From Deinococcus aquatilis DSM 23025 (GTDB lineage Bacteria > Deinococcota > Deinococci > Deinococcales > Deinococcaceae): DNA of 64,000 bases. The position numbers and the translations under genes are program-made. Every line of letters begins with the position of its first letter. Position 1 is the stretch's first letter. The notes under the pieces were generated by a model that saw only the letters and a program-made list of their open reading frames with translations, did not search any database and was not told where the DNA came from. Shown here piece by piece: positions 44,413 to 59,414 of this stretch. The DNA is taken from the NCBI RefSeq assembly GCF_000378445.1, contig NZ_KB899705.1:1-64000 (forward strand), written 5' to 3'.

Positions 44413-44964
44413 TCACCCGAGGATTTCCTGCTCCTTCTTGGTAAACGTGGATTCCACGCGGGCAATATATTCGTCGGTGATCTTCTGCACCTCGACTTCA
44501 CCGCGCTTGATCTCGTCGTCGCCCACGCCCTCCATCTTCTTCACTTCGTCCAGCGCGTGCTTACGCAGGTTCCGCACCGCGATACGGGCGTCTTCGGCGT
44601 AGTTTTTGGCGTTCTTCACAAGGTCTTTGCGCCGTTCTTCGGTCAGCATGGGCAGGCTGATAAAGATGGTGTCGCCCTTGTTGTTGGGGTTCAGGCCCAG
44701 ATCACTGTCCCGGATGGCCTTCTCGATCGGATTCAGTGCGCCACGGTCCCACGGCGCAATAACGAGCGTGCGGGCGTCGGGCGTGGAAATACTGGCGACC
44801 TGATCAATCGGCACCGTGGATCCGTAATAGTCCACCACGATCTTCTTGAGAATGCCAGGGTTGGCGCGGCCCGTTCGCAACACGCTGAGGTTGTTTTCCA
44901 GCGCCTCGATCGCTTTGGTCATGCGTTCACGGGTATCGGACTGAATGGTTTTAAGGTCTGCCAT
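44413..44964 (-). CDS. frr: Ribosome recycling factor
   Basis: A 183-residue tRNA-mimicking protein that, with EF-G, splits post-termination ribosomes. It aligns throughout with the family: [25 protein letters not shown], the hinge [39 protein letters not shown], and the coiled-coil end [22 protein letters not shown] precedes the ATG, so it is a leadered gene. It is in the rpsB-tsf-pyrH-frr order found in most bacteria. Confidence 0.96.
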   Translation of the reverse strand: MADLKTIQSDTRERMTKAIEALENNLSVLRTGRANPGILKKIVVDYYGSTVPIDQVASISTPDARTLVIAPWDRGALNPIEKAIRDSDLGLNPNNKGDTIFISLPMLTEERRKDLVKNAKNYAEDARIAVRNLRKHALDEVKKMEGVGDDEIKRGEVEVQKITDEYIARVESTFTKKEQEILG

Positions 44965-45141
44965 GAGTGAAATCTCCTAAACAGGTGCAGGCTTGGGAAA
45001 GCAGAAAGCGGGCAATGAGGCGAATCTTACGGAGAAGCGCCCCGGACGGCAATGGCTGGATTCTACCGTGATGTCACACAGATGTGCCCTTTTGCAATCT
45101 TTTGGCTTGAGCTGCCGCGCTTCAAAATCGAGGTAAGAGAA

Positions 45142-46763
<1,622 letters not shown>

Positions 46764-46914
46764 GATTGGTTCCTCCGTAAATTATTGTTGTGTGGGTCGG
46801 CAGCATGGGTTCCTTGCTGTCCGTCCATAACGACGTTCAACCACTTGACTTGACAATAGGGGCGAATCCGAACCATTGGCCGGACACGCCCCCACCTGTG
46901 TTCCGGTTCTAAAC

Positions 46915-47709
<795 letters not shown>

Positions 47710-48014
47710 GTTCTCTCCTGAGCGTTACTAGACGGGCCAAGTTTGCGTTCCCCGTGCCAACCCACCGTCAGCCCACCACGCACGACCATTGTTCATGCAG
47801 GCGGTTTCGGTATCCGGGTCAGGCCCAAGCGCGACGCTCCAGCGCGGATGGGCAGGGTCACGGGCGCACCCAACGGGAGACTATATCAGACTTTGGGGTG
47901 TCAGAATCGGGGGTATCGGAACTGAGGTCAGAGCTTTGGCGGAGGCCGGTCAGACGGAAGCGAGACAGAAGGTGAGGGGCTGAGAAGCTCGGCGGCCCTG
48001 CACCTTCAGCCTGT
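47710..48014. other. Control region upstream of rpsB
   Basis: Reading toward rpsB on the minus strand there is a TATAGT -10 box (47885-47880) with a poor -35. The leader from there to the rpsB ATG is GC-rich with several possible stems; an S2-type autoregulatory leader is plausible but was not identified by motif. No gene is supported in the gap. Confidence 0.45.
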
Positions 48015-48677
48015 TCAGTCGGCGGGTAGAGGTGTGACCGCCGCTGGAGGCTCTTTTCTCTGACCCAGCCCAAACAGGCCCAGGCCTGCGCTCATGGCTG
48101 GACCTATGGCGAGGGCAAAGACCAAAGTTCCCCACCCCACCGGGCCGCCCAGAAGCAGGCCAGTGCCCAGCACGGCTATTTCTACCCCCGTTCGGGTGCG
48201 CGATACAGGCCAGCCGTACACGCGTCGCAGTCCCAACGTCAGACCGTCGCGGGGGCCAGCGCCCAGCCCCGCTGCCACATACGTGCCAGTTGCCAGCCCC
48301 AACAGGGCCACGCCCAACACGAACTGTATCCAGCGCAGGCCCAGATTCTCCGGATTGGGGATCAGGGGGGCCAGCACATCCAGAAACGTACCGATCAGAA
48401 GGACGTTCAGCAGGGTGCCGGGGCCAATCTTTTCACGCAGTTTGAGAGCCGTAAATGCCACGATCACCACACCAGTCAGGATGCTGACCACGCCCACGCT
48501 GAGGGGCAGATGCCGCGTGATGCCCACATGCAGCACCTCCCAGGGCGCGACGCCGACGCGAGCGTCCAGCATCAGGCGCAGGCTCAGGCCGTACAGGAAC
48601 AGTCCGAATATCAGCAGGGCGTAGCGCCCCGGCATGGGCAACCGCGTGAGGGCAACGAGGGGAGCGGGGCGGGTCAC
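48015..48677 (-). CDS. YczE/YitT-type integral membrane protein
   Basis: A 220-residue membrane protein with about five hydrophobic helices. It matches the YczE family: GRYALLIFGLFLYGLSLRLMLDARVGVAPWEVLHVGI, LSVGVVSILTGVVIV, and GLGAGPRDGLTLGLRR in the middle. Bacillus YczE is linked to post-translational control of bacillaene/surfactin pathways, but the family is wide and the role here is unknown. The start is taken at GTG 48677, 7 bases after TACAGT (48685-48690); the GTG three codons upstream overlaps that box and is less likely. Confidence 0.85.
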   Translation of the reverse strand: MTRPAPLVALTRLPMPGRYALLIFGLFLYGLSLRLMLDARVGVAPWEVLHVGITRHLPLSVGVVSILTGVVIVAFTALKLREKIGPGTLLNVLLIGTFLDVLAPLIPNPENLGLRWIQFVLGVALLGLATGTYVAAGLGAGPRDGLTLGLRRVYGWPVSRTRTGVEIAVLGTGLLLGGPVGWGTLVFALAIGPAMSAGLGLFGLGQRKEPPAAVTPLPAD

Positions 48678-48751
48678 GCGGGCCACTGTAGCCCATCGGT
48701 CAGGGCGGACTCTGGAATCTCCTGCTGAACGATGAGCGGTAGGCGGCCCAT

Positions 48752-48982
48752 CTACGGCTGGTCTTTTTTCTCTGGTAGGCCCTGTAAAGAGATGCCCCGA
48801 GGATTGCTGCCCTGATCCGAGTTGGAGTCAGGGGATTCCCTTTGACCTGTGGGCGAACTGGCCGGGCATTGCAGCGTAGACGGCGCACTGGCTGAAACCG
48901 GAGGTAACGCTGTGGTCAATGCTTCCCGAAGTACCCGCAGTTGCTCGGCGTTGGCGGCAGCGTGGGCAGCAGCGTCGGTCAT
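48752..48982 (-). CDS. Small hypothetical protein with disordered C-terminus
   Basis: A 76-residue product: an Ala-rich helix (AAAHAAANAEQLRVLREALTTAL) followed by about 45 residues rich in Ser, Pro, Gln and Asn with no predicted fold. The family is not recognised. Support rests mostly on a TACGCT box (48990-48995) exactly 7 bases before the ATG, as at other leaderless genes here. An overlapping minus-strand frame up to 49097 has no such signal and was not called. Confidence 0.5.
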   Translation of the reverse strand: MTDAAAHAAANAEQLRVLREALTTALPPVSASAPSTLQCPASSPTGQRESPDSNSDQGSNPRGISLQGLPEKKDQP

Positions 48983-49178
48983 GTAAGGCAGCGTAAACGG
49001 TGCGGTGCGGGCGCGTTGCTGCATATGCCGCAATGCCTTTTATCCAGGCGGCATCCAGGCAGAACGTGAAAGGCCCCGTCTCCCTGCGGAGCGCCATCCT
49101 TTACACTGGTAGGGTTGCCGCGCCGCCCCCGGTTAAAAAACTGGTCAGGCTGCGTGCGGAGAAAGAGGAGAGAACGTC

Positions 49179-50276
49179 ATGGGCTTAGCAATTGGAATCG
49201 TCGGACTTCCGAACGTCGGGAAAAGTACGCTGTTTAACGCCATTACGCGGGCGGGGGCCTTGGCGGCCAACTACCCCTTTGCCACCATCGAACCCAACGT
49301 GGGCCGCGTCACCGTGCCCGATGAGCGCCTCTCGGCCCTGAGCCGCGTGTTTACCAAAGGCGAGCGCGTGCCGCCCATCATTCCCACCTTCGTGGAATTC
49401 GTGGACATCGCCGGACTGGTCAAGGGAGCCAGCCAGGGCGAGGGCCTCGGCAACCAGTTTCTGGCCAACATCCGTGAGGCCGACGCGATTGCCCATGTGG
49501 TGCGCTGCTTTGAAGACGGCAACGTGATTCATGTGGCGGGCCGGGTCGATCCTCTGGACGACATCGAAACCATCAATACCGAGCTGATTCTGGCCGACCT
49601 GAACGGGCTGGAAAAGCGCCTTGCCAACCTTCAGAAGAAGGCCAAGGGCAACGACAAGGACGCCAAGGAGCAGGCGGAACTGGCCGAACAGATTCTGGCG
49701 GTGCTGGGCGAAGGTAAGCCCGCCCGCGCCGGAACCTACGACGCGCCGATCCCCAAAGAGTTTGGTCTGATCACCACCAAGCCCGTGATCTACGTCGCCA
49801 ACGTGGGCGAAGATCAACTGACCGAAGACAACGAATACGTGAATCTGGTGCGCGAATACGCCGCCCGCGAAGGCGCACAGGTCGTCAAGATCAGTGCCCA
49901 GATCGAGGGTGAACTGGCCGAGATGCCCGAAGACGAAGCCGCCGCCTTCCTGACCGACCTCGGCGTGGAGGAAAGCGGGCTGGATCAGTTGGTGAAAGTG
50001 GGCTACGAAACGCTGGGCCTGATCACCTTTATTACGTCCGGTGAAAAGGAAGTGCGGGCGTGGACAATTCGGCGCGGCGAAAAAGCCCCTGAAGCCGCCG
50101 GAGAAATCCACAGCGATCTGGAGCGCGGGTTTATTCGTGCCGAAGTGATCGAGTGGGAAAAGATGGTGGAGGCGGGCGGCTGGGCCAATGCCAAAAGCAA
50201 GGGCTGGGTCAGAACCGAAGGCAAGGAGTACGTGATGAAAGACGGCGACATCATGAACGTCTTGCACAACTCCTAA
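49179..50276 (+). CDS. ychF: Redox-regulated ATPase YchF (Obg-family)
   Basis: A 365-residue universally conserved P-loop protein that binds ATP in preference to GTP and associates with ribosomes; it modulates the oxidative stress response in several bacteria. It has [52 protein letters not shown], and a C-terminal TGS domain (about 280-363, [32 protein letters not shown]). The G4 position reads NVGED rather than NKxD, in line with loss of GTP specificity. It has a Shine-Dalgarno sequence (AAAGAGGAGAG) rather than the leaderless pattern. Confidence 0.96.
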   Translation: MGLAIGIVGLPNVGKSTLFNAITRAGALAANYPFATIEPNVGRVTVPDERLSALSRVFTKGERVPPIIPTFVEFVDIAGLVKGASQGEGLGNQFLANIREADAIAHVVRCFEDGNVIHVAGRVDPLDDIETINTELILADLNGLEKRLANLQKKAKGNDKDAKEQAELAEQILAVLGEGKPARAGTYDAPIPKEFGLITTKPVIYVANVGEDQLTEDNEYVNLVREYAAREGAQVVKISAQIEGELAEMPEDEAAAFLTDLGVEESGLDQLVKVGYETLGLITFITSGEKEVRAWTIRRGEKAPEAAGEIHSDLERGFIRAEVIEWEKMVEAGGWANAKSKGWVRTEGKEYVMKDGDIMNVLHNS

Positions 50277-50542
50277 GTCACTGCCGGGTGATGACCGGGG
50301 AATCACCCCGAGCGAAGTGAGAAGGCAACAGTGGCTGGGGGCGGAAGAGGAGCGCTTCCGTGTGCGGTTCTCGAAAGTGCGTCACTGGAGCCGCTAGCCA
50401 CTTAAACAAGCAGGAGCAAACCGGAAGGGGAGCGTTTGGCTTTGGCCTGCGCCTCCTTTTGTTTTGGTTCATGCCGGCTGTCGGGGTGCCCGCCGCACCG
50501 CAAAACCTATCCCTTCTCTCTGAACGGCGGTAGAATAAGAAG

Positions 50543-51340
50543 GTGCTGAATCTTTTACGCCGCCCCGCTACCTTGCCTGCCGAACTGGAAAATGGGCTGG
50601 CAGAACTGGGGCTGGACGGTTCGCAGCATGTGATCGTGCATGCCAGCTTGAAGTCGTTTGGCACGCTGGAAGGCGGAGCGCGGGCGGTGGTGGACACTCT
50701 GGCGGCCCGGACCGCTACGTTGGTGGCTCCTTCCTTTACCTACAACACGTTGCTTCGGCACGCGACTTCACCTGTCCACGCCCGCTTTCACCGCGACAGC
50801 CGGGTCAGCCGCGATATTGGCCGCATTCCGCAGACGCTGGTCGAACGTCCTGACGCTCTACGCTCCTTCCACCCCACCCTGAGTTTTGTGGCGCTGGGCA
50901 CGGAAGCAGAACGGGTGGTGTCGTCCCAGACTTTGGCGAGTCCTTACCAACCTATCGGATCTCTGTACGATCTGGACGGCTACGCCCTGTTGATGGGTGT
51001 GGATTTCGGCAGCAACACCAGTGTGCATTACGGCGAGCATGTGGCCGGAATGCCGCTGCTGACACGCTATGTACCTCTGGGCGGCGGCGTGTTGCCCACG
51101 GCGTTTCCCAACTGCTCGGCAGATTTCGAGCGGCTGGCTCCACTGGTACAGGCGCGTTCGGCCCGCGTGGGTACCTCAGATTTGCGCCTTTACCGCGTGC
51201 GTGACCTCGTAGATGCCACAGTCTCCATGCTGACCCGTGACCCCGAGGCCCTCCTGTGTAGCTACAGCAGTTGCCGCTGTCAGGAAGTCCGGCGAATGGT
51301 GCGGGCCAGTGGCCTGACGCCCCGGCCTCACGGTCACTGA
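50543..51340 (+). CDS. AAC(3)-family N-acetyltransferase
   Basis: A 265-residue member of the antibiotic N-acetyltransferase family (AAC(3)). It shows VIVHASLKSFGTLEGGARAVVDTL, APSFTYNT, RSFHPTLSFVALG, and the acetyl-CoA/substrate region LMGVDFGSNTSVHYGEHVAGMPLL. Enzymes of this fold acetylate aminoglycosides, but chromosomal homologues in environmental bacteria often have other amine substrates. There is no sign of mobility and base composition matches the neighbours, so it is probably a resident gene. GTG is 6 bases after TAGAAT (50531-50536). Confidence 0.88.
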   Translation: MLNLLRRPATLPAELENGLAELGLDGSQHVIVHASLKSFGTLEGGARAVVDTLAARTATLVAPSFTYNTLLRHATSPVHARFHRDSRVSRDIGRIPQTLVERPDALRSFHPTLSFVALGTEAERVVSSQTLASPYQPIGSLYDLDGYALLMGVDFGSNTSVHYGEHVAGMPLLTRYVPLGGGVLPTAFPNCSADFERLAPLVQARSARVGTSDLRLYRVRDLVDATVSMLTRDPEALLCSYSSCRCQEVRRMVRASGLTPRPHGH

Positions 51341-51445
51341 GAGGAGCAGAGTTTCTTTTGGTTCAGGGCAAAAGCTACGAGCGGTGAGCCATGAACTACA
51401 GAACGCAACAAAAAGCCGTTGTCTTTAATGGCCCACAGCCTGCCG

Positions 51446-52426
51446 CTACCGTTTCTCGCTGCTGTGCCCCGGCCTCACCCGCAGCGCGGCATTCACGTGA
51501 TGTGCGGCGTGGTTGGCGGCCACTGCTGCCTGTGCAAAGGCCAGGGAGATCAATTTAAATTCACCGCTGCTGAGGGTCACGTCGCCCACTGCAAAGACAC
51601 CCGGCAGGTGGGTCTGTCCACCGGGGCCGTCCAGTACATATTCGCCCTGCCAGTCCAGCGGCCAGGACTGAACAGGAGACAGATCGGGAAGGTAGCCGTT
51701 GAGAATCAGGACGGTTTCGGCCTGAACGCGCACGGTTTCACCGTCTACGGTCAGGTGTGCACCGCCCGGAACCAGACTCATCAGGATGGCCGGAGCCAAG
51801 ACCTGAATGCGGCCAGAGGCACGGCACTCCTCCAGTTCAGCCAGTTCCTGAGGATCGCCCCGAAATCCGGCGCGGCGGTGCGTGAGGGTCACGGCGGCTC
51901 CGGCAGCGGCCAATTCCAGCGCGGCGCGGGTGGCCTGCGGAACGCCGCCTACAACCAACACATGTCGCCCCGCCAGCGTGCTGGGTTCGGGCAGGTCAGT
52001 TCGGACATCGGGGTGAGAGGCGGCCCCCGGCACCCGTGCCTCACGCGGCAACAAGGCCCCCATGCCCGCCGCCACGATCACCGCCCCGGCCTCGAAGGTG
52101 CCTGAATCGGTGCCCACCAGCCAGCCACCCTCACCGTCTGGCGTCAGGCTGCGGGCCACTTCATTCACGCGGATGTCCACGCTCAGCGTATCGAGCTGAC
52201 CCAGAAGTCCAGCTACCACACCAGACGCCCGCGTGCTGGGCAGCCCCGGCACGTCGTACACCACCTTGTCGGGATAGAGGGCCATCAGTTGCCCGCCCAC
52301 CTCTCCACGCGCTTCCAGCACCCGCACACTCAGGCCGCGCCACGCCGCATAGAAGGCCGCGTGCAGCCCGGCGGGGCCGCCTCCGATCACCAGAACATTG
52401 GAGCGCAGGGGTGGAATGGGGGACAT
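51446..52426 (-). CDS. Ferredoxin/flavodoxin-NADP+ reductase-like flavoprotein (thioredoxin-reductase fold)
   Basis: A 326-residue protein with the FAD site VIGGGPAGLHAAFYAAWRG and the pattern VGGQLMALYPDKVVYDVPGLP seen in type 2 ferredoxin-NADP+ reductases (YumC-like). It lacks the CxxC redox pair of thioredoxin reductase. The second, NADPH-binding motif reads VVGGVPQATRAALELA instead of the usual GGGDSAxDWA, so the cofactor choice may differ. The end has the FAD-contacting GVFAVGDVTLSSGEFKLIS. CATACT lies 6 bases before the ATG. An inverted repeat separates it from a second reductase gene upstream. Confidence 0.85.
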   Translation of the reverse strand: MSPIPPLRSNVLVIGGGPAGLHAAFYAAWRGLSVRVLEARGEVGGQLMALYPDKVVYDVPGLPSTRASGVVAGLLGQLDTLSVDIRVNEVARSLTPDGEGGWLVGTDSGTFEAGAVIVAAGMGALLPREARVPGAASHPDVRTDLPEPSTLAGRHVLVVGGVPQATRAALELAAAGAAVTLTHRRAGFRGDPQELAELEECRASGRIQVLAPAILMSLVPGGAHLTVDGETVRVQAETVLILNGYLPDLSPVQSWPLDWQGEYVLDGPGGQTHLPGVFAVGDVTLSSGEFKLISLAFAQAAVAANHAAHHVNAALRVRPGHSSEKR

Positions 52427-52466
52427 AGGGGCAGTATGCCAGACGGGTCAGAGAGGAGATTGTGGA

Positions 52467-52518
52467 ATGTAGAACGTGGATCGTGGGCAAGAGCCAGACC
52501 ACGATCCACGTTCTACAT
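52467..52518. repeat. Perfect 20-bp inverted repeat containing the GTGGATC heptamer
   Basis: Arms 52467-52486 and 52499-52518 are exact complements, with a 12-base loop. The arm contains GTGGATCGTGG, the same word as the tandem array at 7077-7160. There is no T-run on either side, so it is not a normal terminator, although it lies between a stop and a start on the same strand. Confidence 0.95.
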
Positions 52519-52540
52519 ATCCCTACATATCCGGCGCTGT

Positions 52541-53917
<1,377 letters not shown>

Positions 53918-54022
53918 ACTCCCGAGTCTACGCATACTCTCTGCCGCTCTTCTGCCGGAAATCTGGACGAATAGTGTTACATGTACAGAAACAGCCCGGA
54001 GAGTTGAGAACGATTCCGGGTA

Positions 54023-54142
54023 AACCCCCCAGTCTGCTCCGCAGCCAGCCCCCTTGGAGGGGAGCGCAAAAGCTGTCGTTCCCACCTCTCCTGCGGAGCT
54101 TTGCAAGTCTAAGGGGGGGCGTTGCGGAGCAACGGGGGGGTT
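54023..54142. repeat. Palindromic intergenic element with AACCCCCC/GGGGGGTT ends, copy 1
   Basis: A 120-bp element starting AACCCCCCAGTC and ending with GGGGGGGTT, so the ends pair. Internal runs of CCCCC and GGGG give a multi-stem fold. 28 of its first 31 bases match the reverse complement of the element at 59260-59360. Confidence 0.88.
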
Positions 54143-54164
54143 CACCCACAAGCTCGACTCACAA

Positions 54165-54198
54165 TAAAAAACCGCCCAGCACGAAGCTTTGGCGGTTT
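54165..54198 (-). terminator. Terminator of the CRP-family regulator gene
   Basis: On the minus strand AAACCGCC and GGCGGTTT form a stem followed by TTTTATTG, 26 bp after the stop codon. Confidence 0.9.
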
Positions 54199-54224
54199 GG
54201 AAGATTTTATTGGGAACTTTCTGA

Positions 54225-54848
54225 TTATGCGGCGGCGATTTCTTGCAGTTGCTTTTCGTTCCGCAGGGTGATCTTGCCGTAGCCTGCGCTGATCACGCCT
54301 TCGCGGCTGAGTTCGCCCACGACCTTGGTCACGGTTTCGCGCACGCTGCCCACGGCGGCGGCCAACTCATCGTGCGTGGCGTAGATCATGGTTTCGCCGC
54401 TGTCGAGTTTGGTGGCGAGGGCGGTGTCTTTCAGCTCCAGCAGTTCTCCGGCAATGCGGGCACGCAGACGCTTGCCGACCAGACGGTAGATGCTTTCGTA
54501 GGCCCGCTCCAGGGTACGCACCAGATGGGTGGTGACAACCAAGTTGTCTTCGGCACTCATCAGGGCGGGGTTGATCACGTCCACGCTGCTGTCGGTCACG
54601 GCCTCGGCAAAGTAGGCGCGGTTCACGCCAGCAAGGGCTTCCTCGCCAAAGTACTCACCGGGCTTCACGTAGCGCAGGGTCAGGCCGTTGCCGTCGTCGT
54701 CCATGGTGTGCACGCGGATCAGGCCGCTGGCGACGCGGTACAGCATGTCGCTCTTGCCGGGGTACAGAATGACGGCTCCGGGGCGGTAGGTCACGGTATC
54801 GACAAAGGTGCGGTTATTGGTATTGGTTTTGTGGCTGGTCTGTGTCAT
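54225..54848 (-). CDS. CRP/FNR-family transcriptional regulator (SdrP/DdrI-like)
   Basis: A 207-residue regulator with a degenerate cyclic-nucleotide-binding beta roll (about 15-110, RPGAVILYPGKSDMLYRVASGLIRV, EYFGEEALAGV) that lacks the usual Arg-Ser cAMP contacts. The C-terminal winged helix follows (about 140-200, THDELAAAVGSVRETVTKVVGELSREGVI). This resembles Thermus SdrP and Deinococcus DdrI, which act without cAMP in stress responses; the match is by general likeness and the ortholog is not proven. It has a strong promoter, a leader of about 70 nt with GGAGGCG, and its own terminator. It lies directly downstream of gyrA on the same strand. Confidence 0.9.
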   Translation of the reverse strand: MTQTSHKTNTNNRTFVDTVTYRPGAVILYPGKSDMLYRVASGLIRVHTMDDDGNGLTLRYVKPGEYFGEEALAGVNRAYFAEAVTDSSVDVINPALMSAEDNLVVTTHLVRTLERAYESIYRLVGKRLRARIAGELLELKDTALATKLDSGETMIYATHDELAAAVGSVRETVTKVVGELSREGVISAGYGKITLRNEKQLQEIAAA

Positions 54849-54922
54849 GTGCGTCGCCTCCTGGCGGTAGGTTCGGATAAGGACGCTGAGGCGGGGCTTG
54901 CAGCCTTCCCAACGTTGATCAC

Positions 54923-54951
54923 AGTGTAACCTAGAATCACATTTTTGTAAA
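54923..54951 (-). promoter_or_regulatory. Promoter of the CRP-family regulator gene with possible CRP-type site
   Basis: On the minus strand TTTACA (54951-54946), 17 bp and TACACT (54928-54923). The spacer and -10 contain ATGTGATTCTAGGTTACAC, partly symmetric around CTAG and resembling a CRP-class site, so autoregulation is possible. Confidence 0.7.
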
Positions 54952-55174
54952 CAATTTTGTTTCTTTAATCAGTATTTAGCTTACGAAGTTGGGGGGAGAA
55001 GGGTGGTCGATTAAGTGACGTACTGCACGCTTGGAGCTTCATATTCTGTCTAGAGCAGAAACTCATGGGCCGCTCAGCCTGGATTTGGTGCCCTGGGCTA
55101 CCCATTAACAGATAAGCAGACCAGGACTGACCGGATCGTCACTGAATGCTCGCAGTCTGTAGGCCGCCTATCAG

Positions 55175-55215
55175 AAGACGCCGCGCCTGACCTCGCGGGC
55201 CGGGCGCGGCGTCTT
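55175..55215 (-). terminator. Hairpin downstream of gyrA
   Basis: A perfect 13-bp stem (AAGACGCCGCGCC and complement) with a 15-base loop begins 10 bp after the gyrA stop. No T-run follows, so it may act as a weak intrinsic terminator or 3' end stabiliser. Confidence 0.7.
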
Positions 55216-55224
55216 GGGTGTGCC

Positions 55225-57654
<2,430 letters not shown>

Positions 57655-57755
57655 GAGACTCCAATCTGCGCCGCAGGGCGTCAGGCGGGTTGGCGGAGAA
57701 AGTGCCCGCCAACCGGGGGATGAGAAGCCCGGCAAACCCTGCCGGGGATGGAACG

Positions 57756-57785
57756 AGTCTATCACATTATGCTATCAGCGTAATG
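57756..57785 (-). promoter_or_regulatory. gyrA promoter with RDRM-type (DdrO) operator
   Basis: TTATGCTATCAGCGTAA (57767-57783), extendable to CATTA..TAATG, is a 17-bp near-palindrome like the radiation/desiccation response motif. On the minus strand TTACGC (57783-57778) and TAGACT (57761-57756) with 16 bp between form a promoter, so the operator covers the -35 and spacer. Known RDR regulons include gyrA, repressed by DdrO and released by IrrE cleavage. Confidence 0.8.
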
Positions 57786-57852
57786 GCAGATGCTCCCTCA
57801 ACTGCCCCTATTGTACCGCACGGGGGCGGGAAAAACAGGGTATCGGCAGCCC

Positions 57853-59184
57853 TCAGTTCCCGATCTTCACCTTGAAGCTGATGGTGGCCGTTCCGCCTGC
57901 CTTCACGTCCACGCGCCGCTCTATGTTGTTCTGACGGTTGGCGGGCAACACCTGTCCATCTACGACCATGAATCGGCCATACAGTGCCTCGCGCAGTTGC
58001 ACCCGCGTGGCGAGGATTTTGGTGCTGGTCAGGGTGTAGGTGACCTGGGACGTGGTAGACAGAATCCGGCCATCAGGCGCTTTTTCCAGGCCCAGTTGTT
58101 TTACATTTCGGGCGAACCGGAGTTCGGGATCAGCGCCGAGGTCTGTATCTACGGGTTTGCCGCCCTGCGTGGCTGCCAGTTGCACTGTGCCCACCAGCGC
58201 CCCGCCATCGCACACCGAGAGCGTGCCAGCGGGCAAACCCGAACCATTCGGCGTCCATTTGTAGTGCCGACTGGTCTGCCCCGAACTGTTCTGCGGGCTG
58301 AAATAGGTGCTGATGCTGTTGTAACGCGTAAAGGCCGTGATCTTGGGTTGCAGAAACGGTAGGGTCAGGGTTTCGCCGCGCCCCAAGGTCACGCTGCCCG
58401 CCAGTGCATAGCGTTGCAGCCCCCGCAATTCGCCAAGGCTGGAAATGGGAGAGGCATTACCTGCGGTATCTGAGCTGGGGATGGTGGGAAGGGACAAGGC
58501 TCCCAGCCCACTGACCACAGTCATGGCGGGCTGCCCAACTTCCGCCACCGTCTGGACTGTTCCTGCAAACAGGTCCACTCGCTCGCCCCTGAAGGGTTGG
58601 TCGCTGATGTTGCGGAGTTCGGCCAGTGCTGCCAAGTTTGCCTGTGCGCCGCTGGCGGTCAGTTCGTAGCGCGGTTCCCAGGACAGGGCGGCGGTGCGGT
58701 AGCTGATCTCTGCCGTTTGGGTTCCGGTGGCTGCCGACTCAAAGCGGGCCGCAACGCCGCCGCCCATCCAGCCGCGTGGAGGCAGGCCAGCAAAGCCCAG
58801 TTCGTTGGCCTGCACGTTCAGGTAAGCCCCGGATTCCAGCTGCACCAGCAGGTCTTCGGCCCGGATCAGGGTGCCCGCCAGCGGCGCTTGGCCCGCCCGC
58901 AAGACGGTCACAGGTTGGCCTTCCTGCGTGGTCAGCCAGTCTCGGTCTGTGGGCCGGGTTTGCAGGCGCAGCAGCGGTGTTCCTGTAAGCGTCAGGCTGT
59001 CCGGTTGCACCAAATTCCAGGCGGCGCGGCCAAAAGCCAGCTCAACGGCGGGCGGCGTGCCCTGTGGCCCGGTCAACACGGCGGATTGGCGCACCTCGCC
59101 AAAGCTGGGGTAGATGCGGAGGTCGGCGGCGGAGGCGCTGCACAAGAGCAGGGCGGCCAGCAGAAGAGGGCGGTGGAAGGGCAC
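57853..59184 (-). CDS. Exported DUF4139-like protein
   Basis: A 443-residue secreted protein with the signal peptide PFHRPLLLAALLLCSASAA. The mature chain is beta-rich. It shows the DUF4139 pattern: an N-terminal strand region, SYRTAALSWEPRYELTASG, AALAELRNISDQPFRGERVDLFAGTVQ, then LGRGETLTLPFLQPKITAFTRYN and a C-terminal YTLTSTKILATRVQLRE. DUF4139 proteins are of unknown function. It is a monocistronic gene between gyrA (upstream, same strand gap of 68 bp to the operator) and an intergenic repeat. The start codon is GTG, with TATAGT close before it. Confidence 0.78.
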   Translation of the reverse strand: MPFHRPLLLAALLLCSASAADLRIYPSFGEVRQSAVLTGPQGTPPAVELAFGRAAWNLVQPDSLTLTGTPLLRLQTRPTDRDWLTTQEGQPVTVLRAGQAPLAGTLIRAEDLLVQLESGAYLNVQANELGFAGLPPRGWMGGGVAARFESAATGTQTAEISYRTAALSWEPRYELTASGAQANLAALAELRNISDQPFRGERVDLFAGTVQTVAEVGQPAMTVVSGLGALSLPTIPSSDTAGNASPISSLGELRGLQRYALAGSVTLGRGETLTLPFLQPKITAFTRYNSISTYFSPQNSSGQTSRHYKWTPNGSGLPAGTLSVCDGGALVGTVQLAATQGGKPVDTDLGADPELRFARNVKQLGLEKAPDGRILSTTSQVTYTLTSTKILATRVQLREALYGRFMVVDGQVLPANRQNNIERRVDVKAGGTATISFKVKIGN

Positions 59185-59259
59185 GGCACTATAGTTGCAC
59201 AGCCTGTACAGTTATTGATTCTTGTGGAGATGGGCAACACCTTGAAAGCTGGGCCAGAC

Positions 59260-59360
59260 AACCCCCCCATTGCTGACGCAACGCCCCCCTTAAAGGGGAG
59301 GACAAGGGCTTTTGGTGCTCCCCTTTAAGGGGGGCTGGCGGCGAAGCCGACTGGGGGGTT
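59260..59360. repeat. Palindromic intergenic element with AACCCCCC/GGGGGGTT ends, copy 2
   Basis: A 101-bp element in the opposite orientation to copy 1 at 54023-54142. It contains a long internal stem (CCCCCTTAAAGGGGAG, and CTCCCCTTTAAGGGGGG with it) and pairs end to end. Confidence 0.88.
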
Positions 59361-59414
59361 GGGCGTGGCTCAGTCACACAGGGATCAATAACTGACTGAC
59401 TGAGCAGGACCGAC

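Larger units (their letters stand above)
54849..55224. other. Intergenic region between gyrA and the CRP-family gene
   Basis: It holds the CRP-gene promoter at its left and the gyrA terminal hairpin at its right. The middle (54960-55170) shows no gene, repeat or structure that I could support; it is more AT-rich near the promoter. Confidence 0.6.

Noticed and set aside
48828..49097. 89-codon minus-strand frame overlapping the small gene at 48752-48982
   Set aside because: It is in another phase, lacks a promoter box near its start, and the overlapping frame has a well-placed TACGCT box.
50543..51340. Acquired aminoglycoside resistance cassette
   Set aside because: The gene has host-like composition, a host-like leaderless start and no integron, transposon or resistance neighbours; it is better seen as a resident AAC(3)-family gene.
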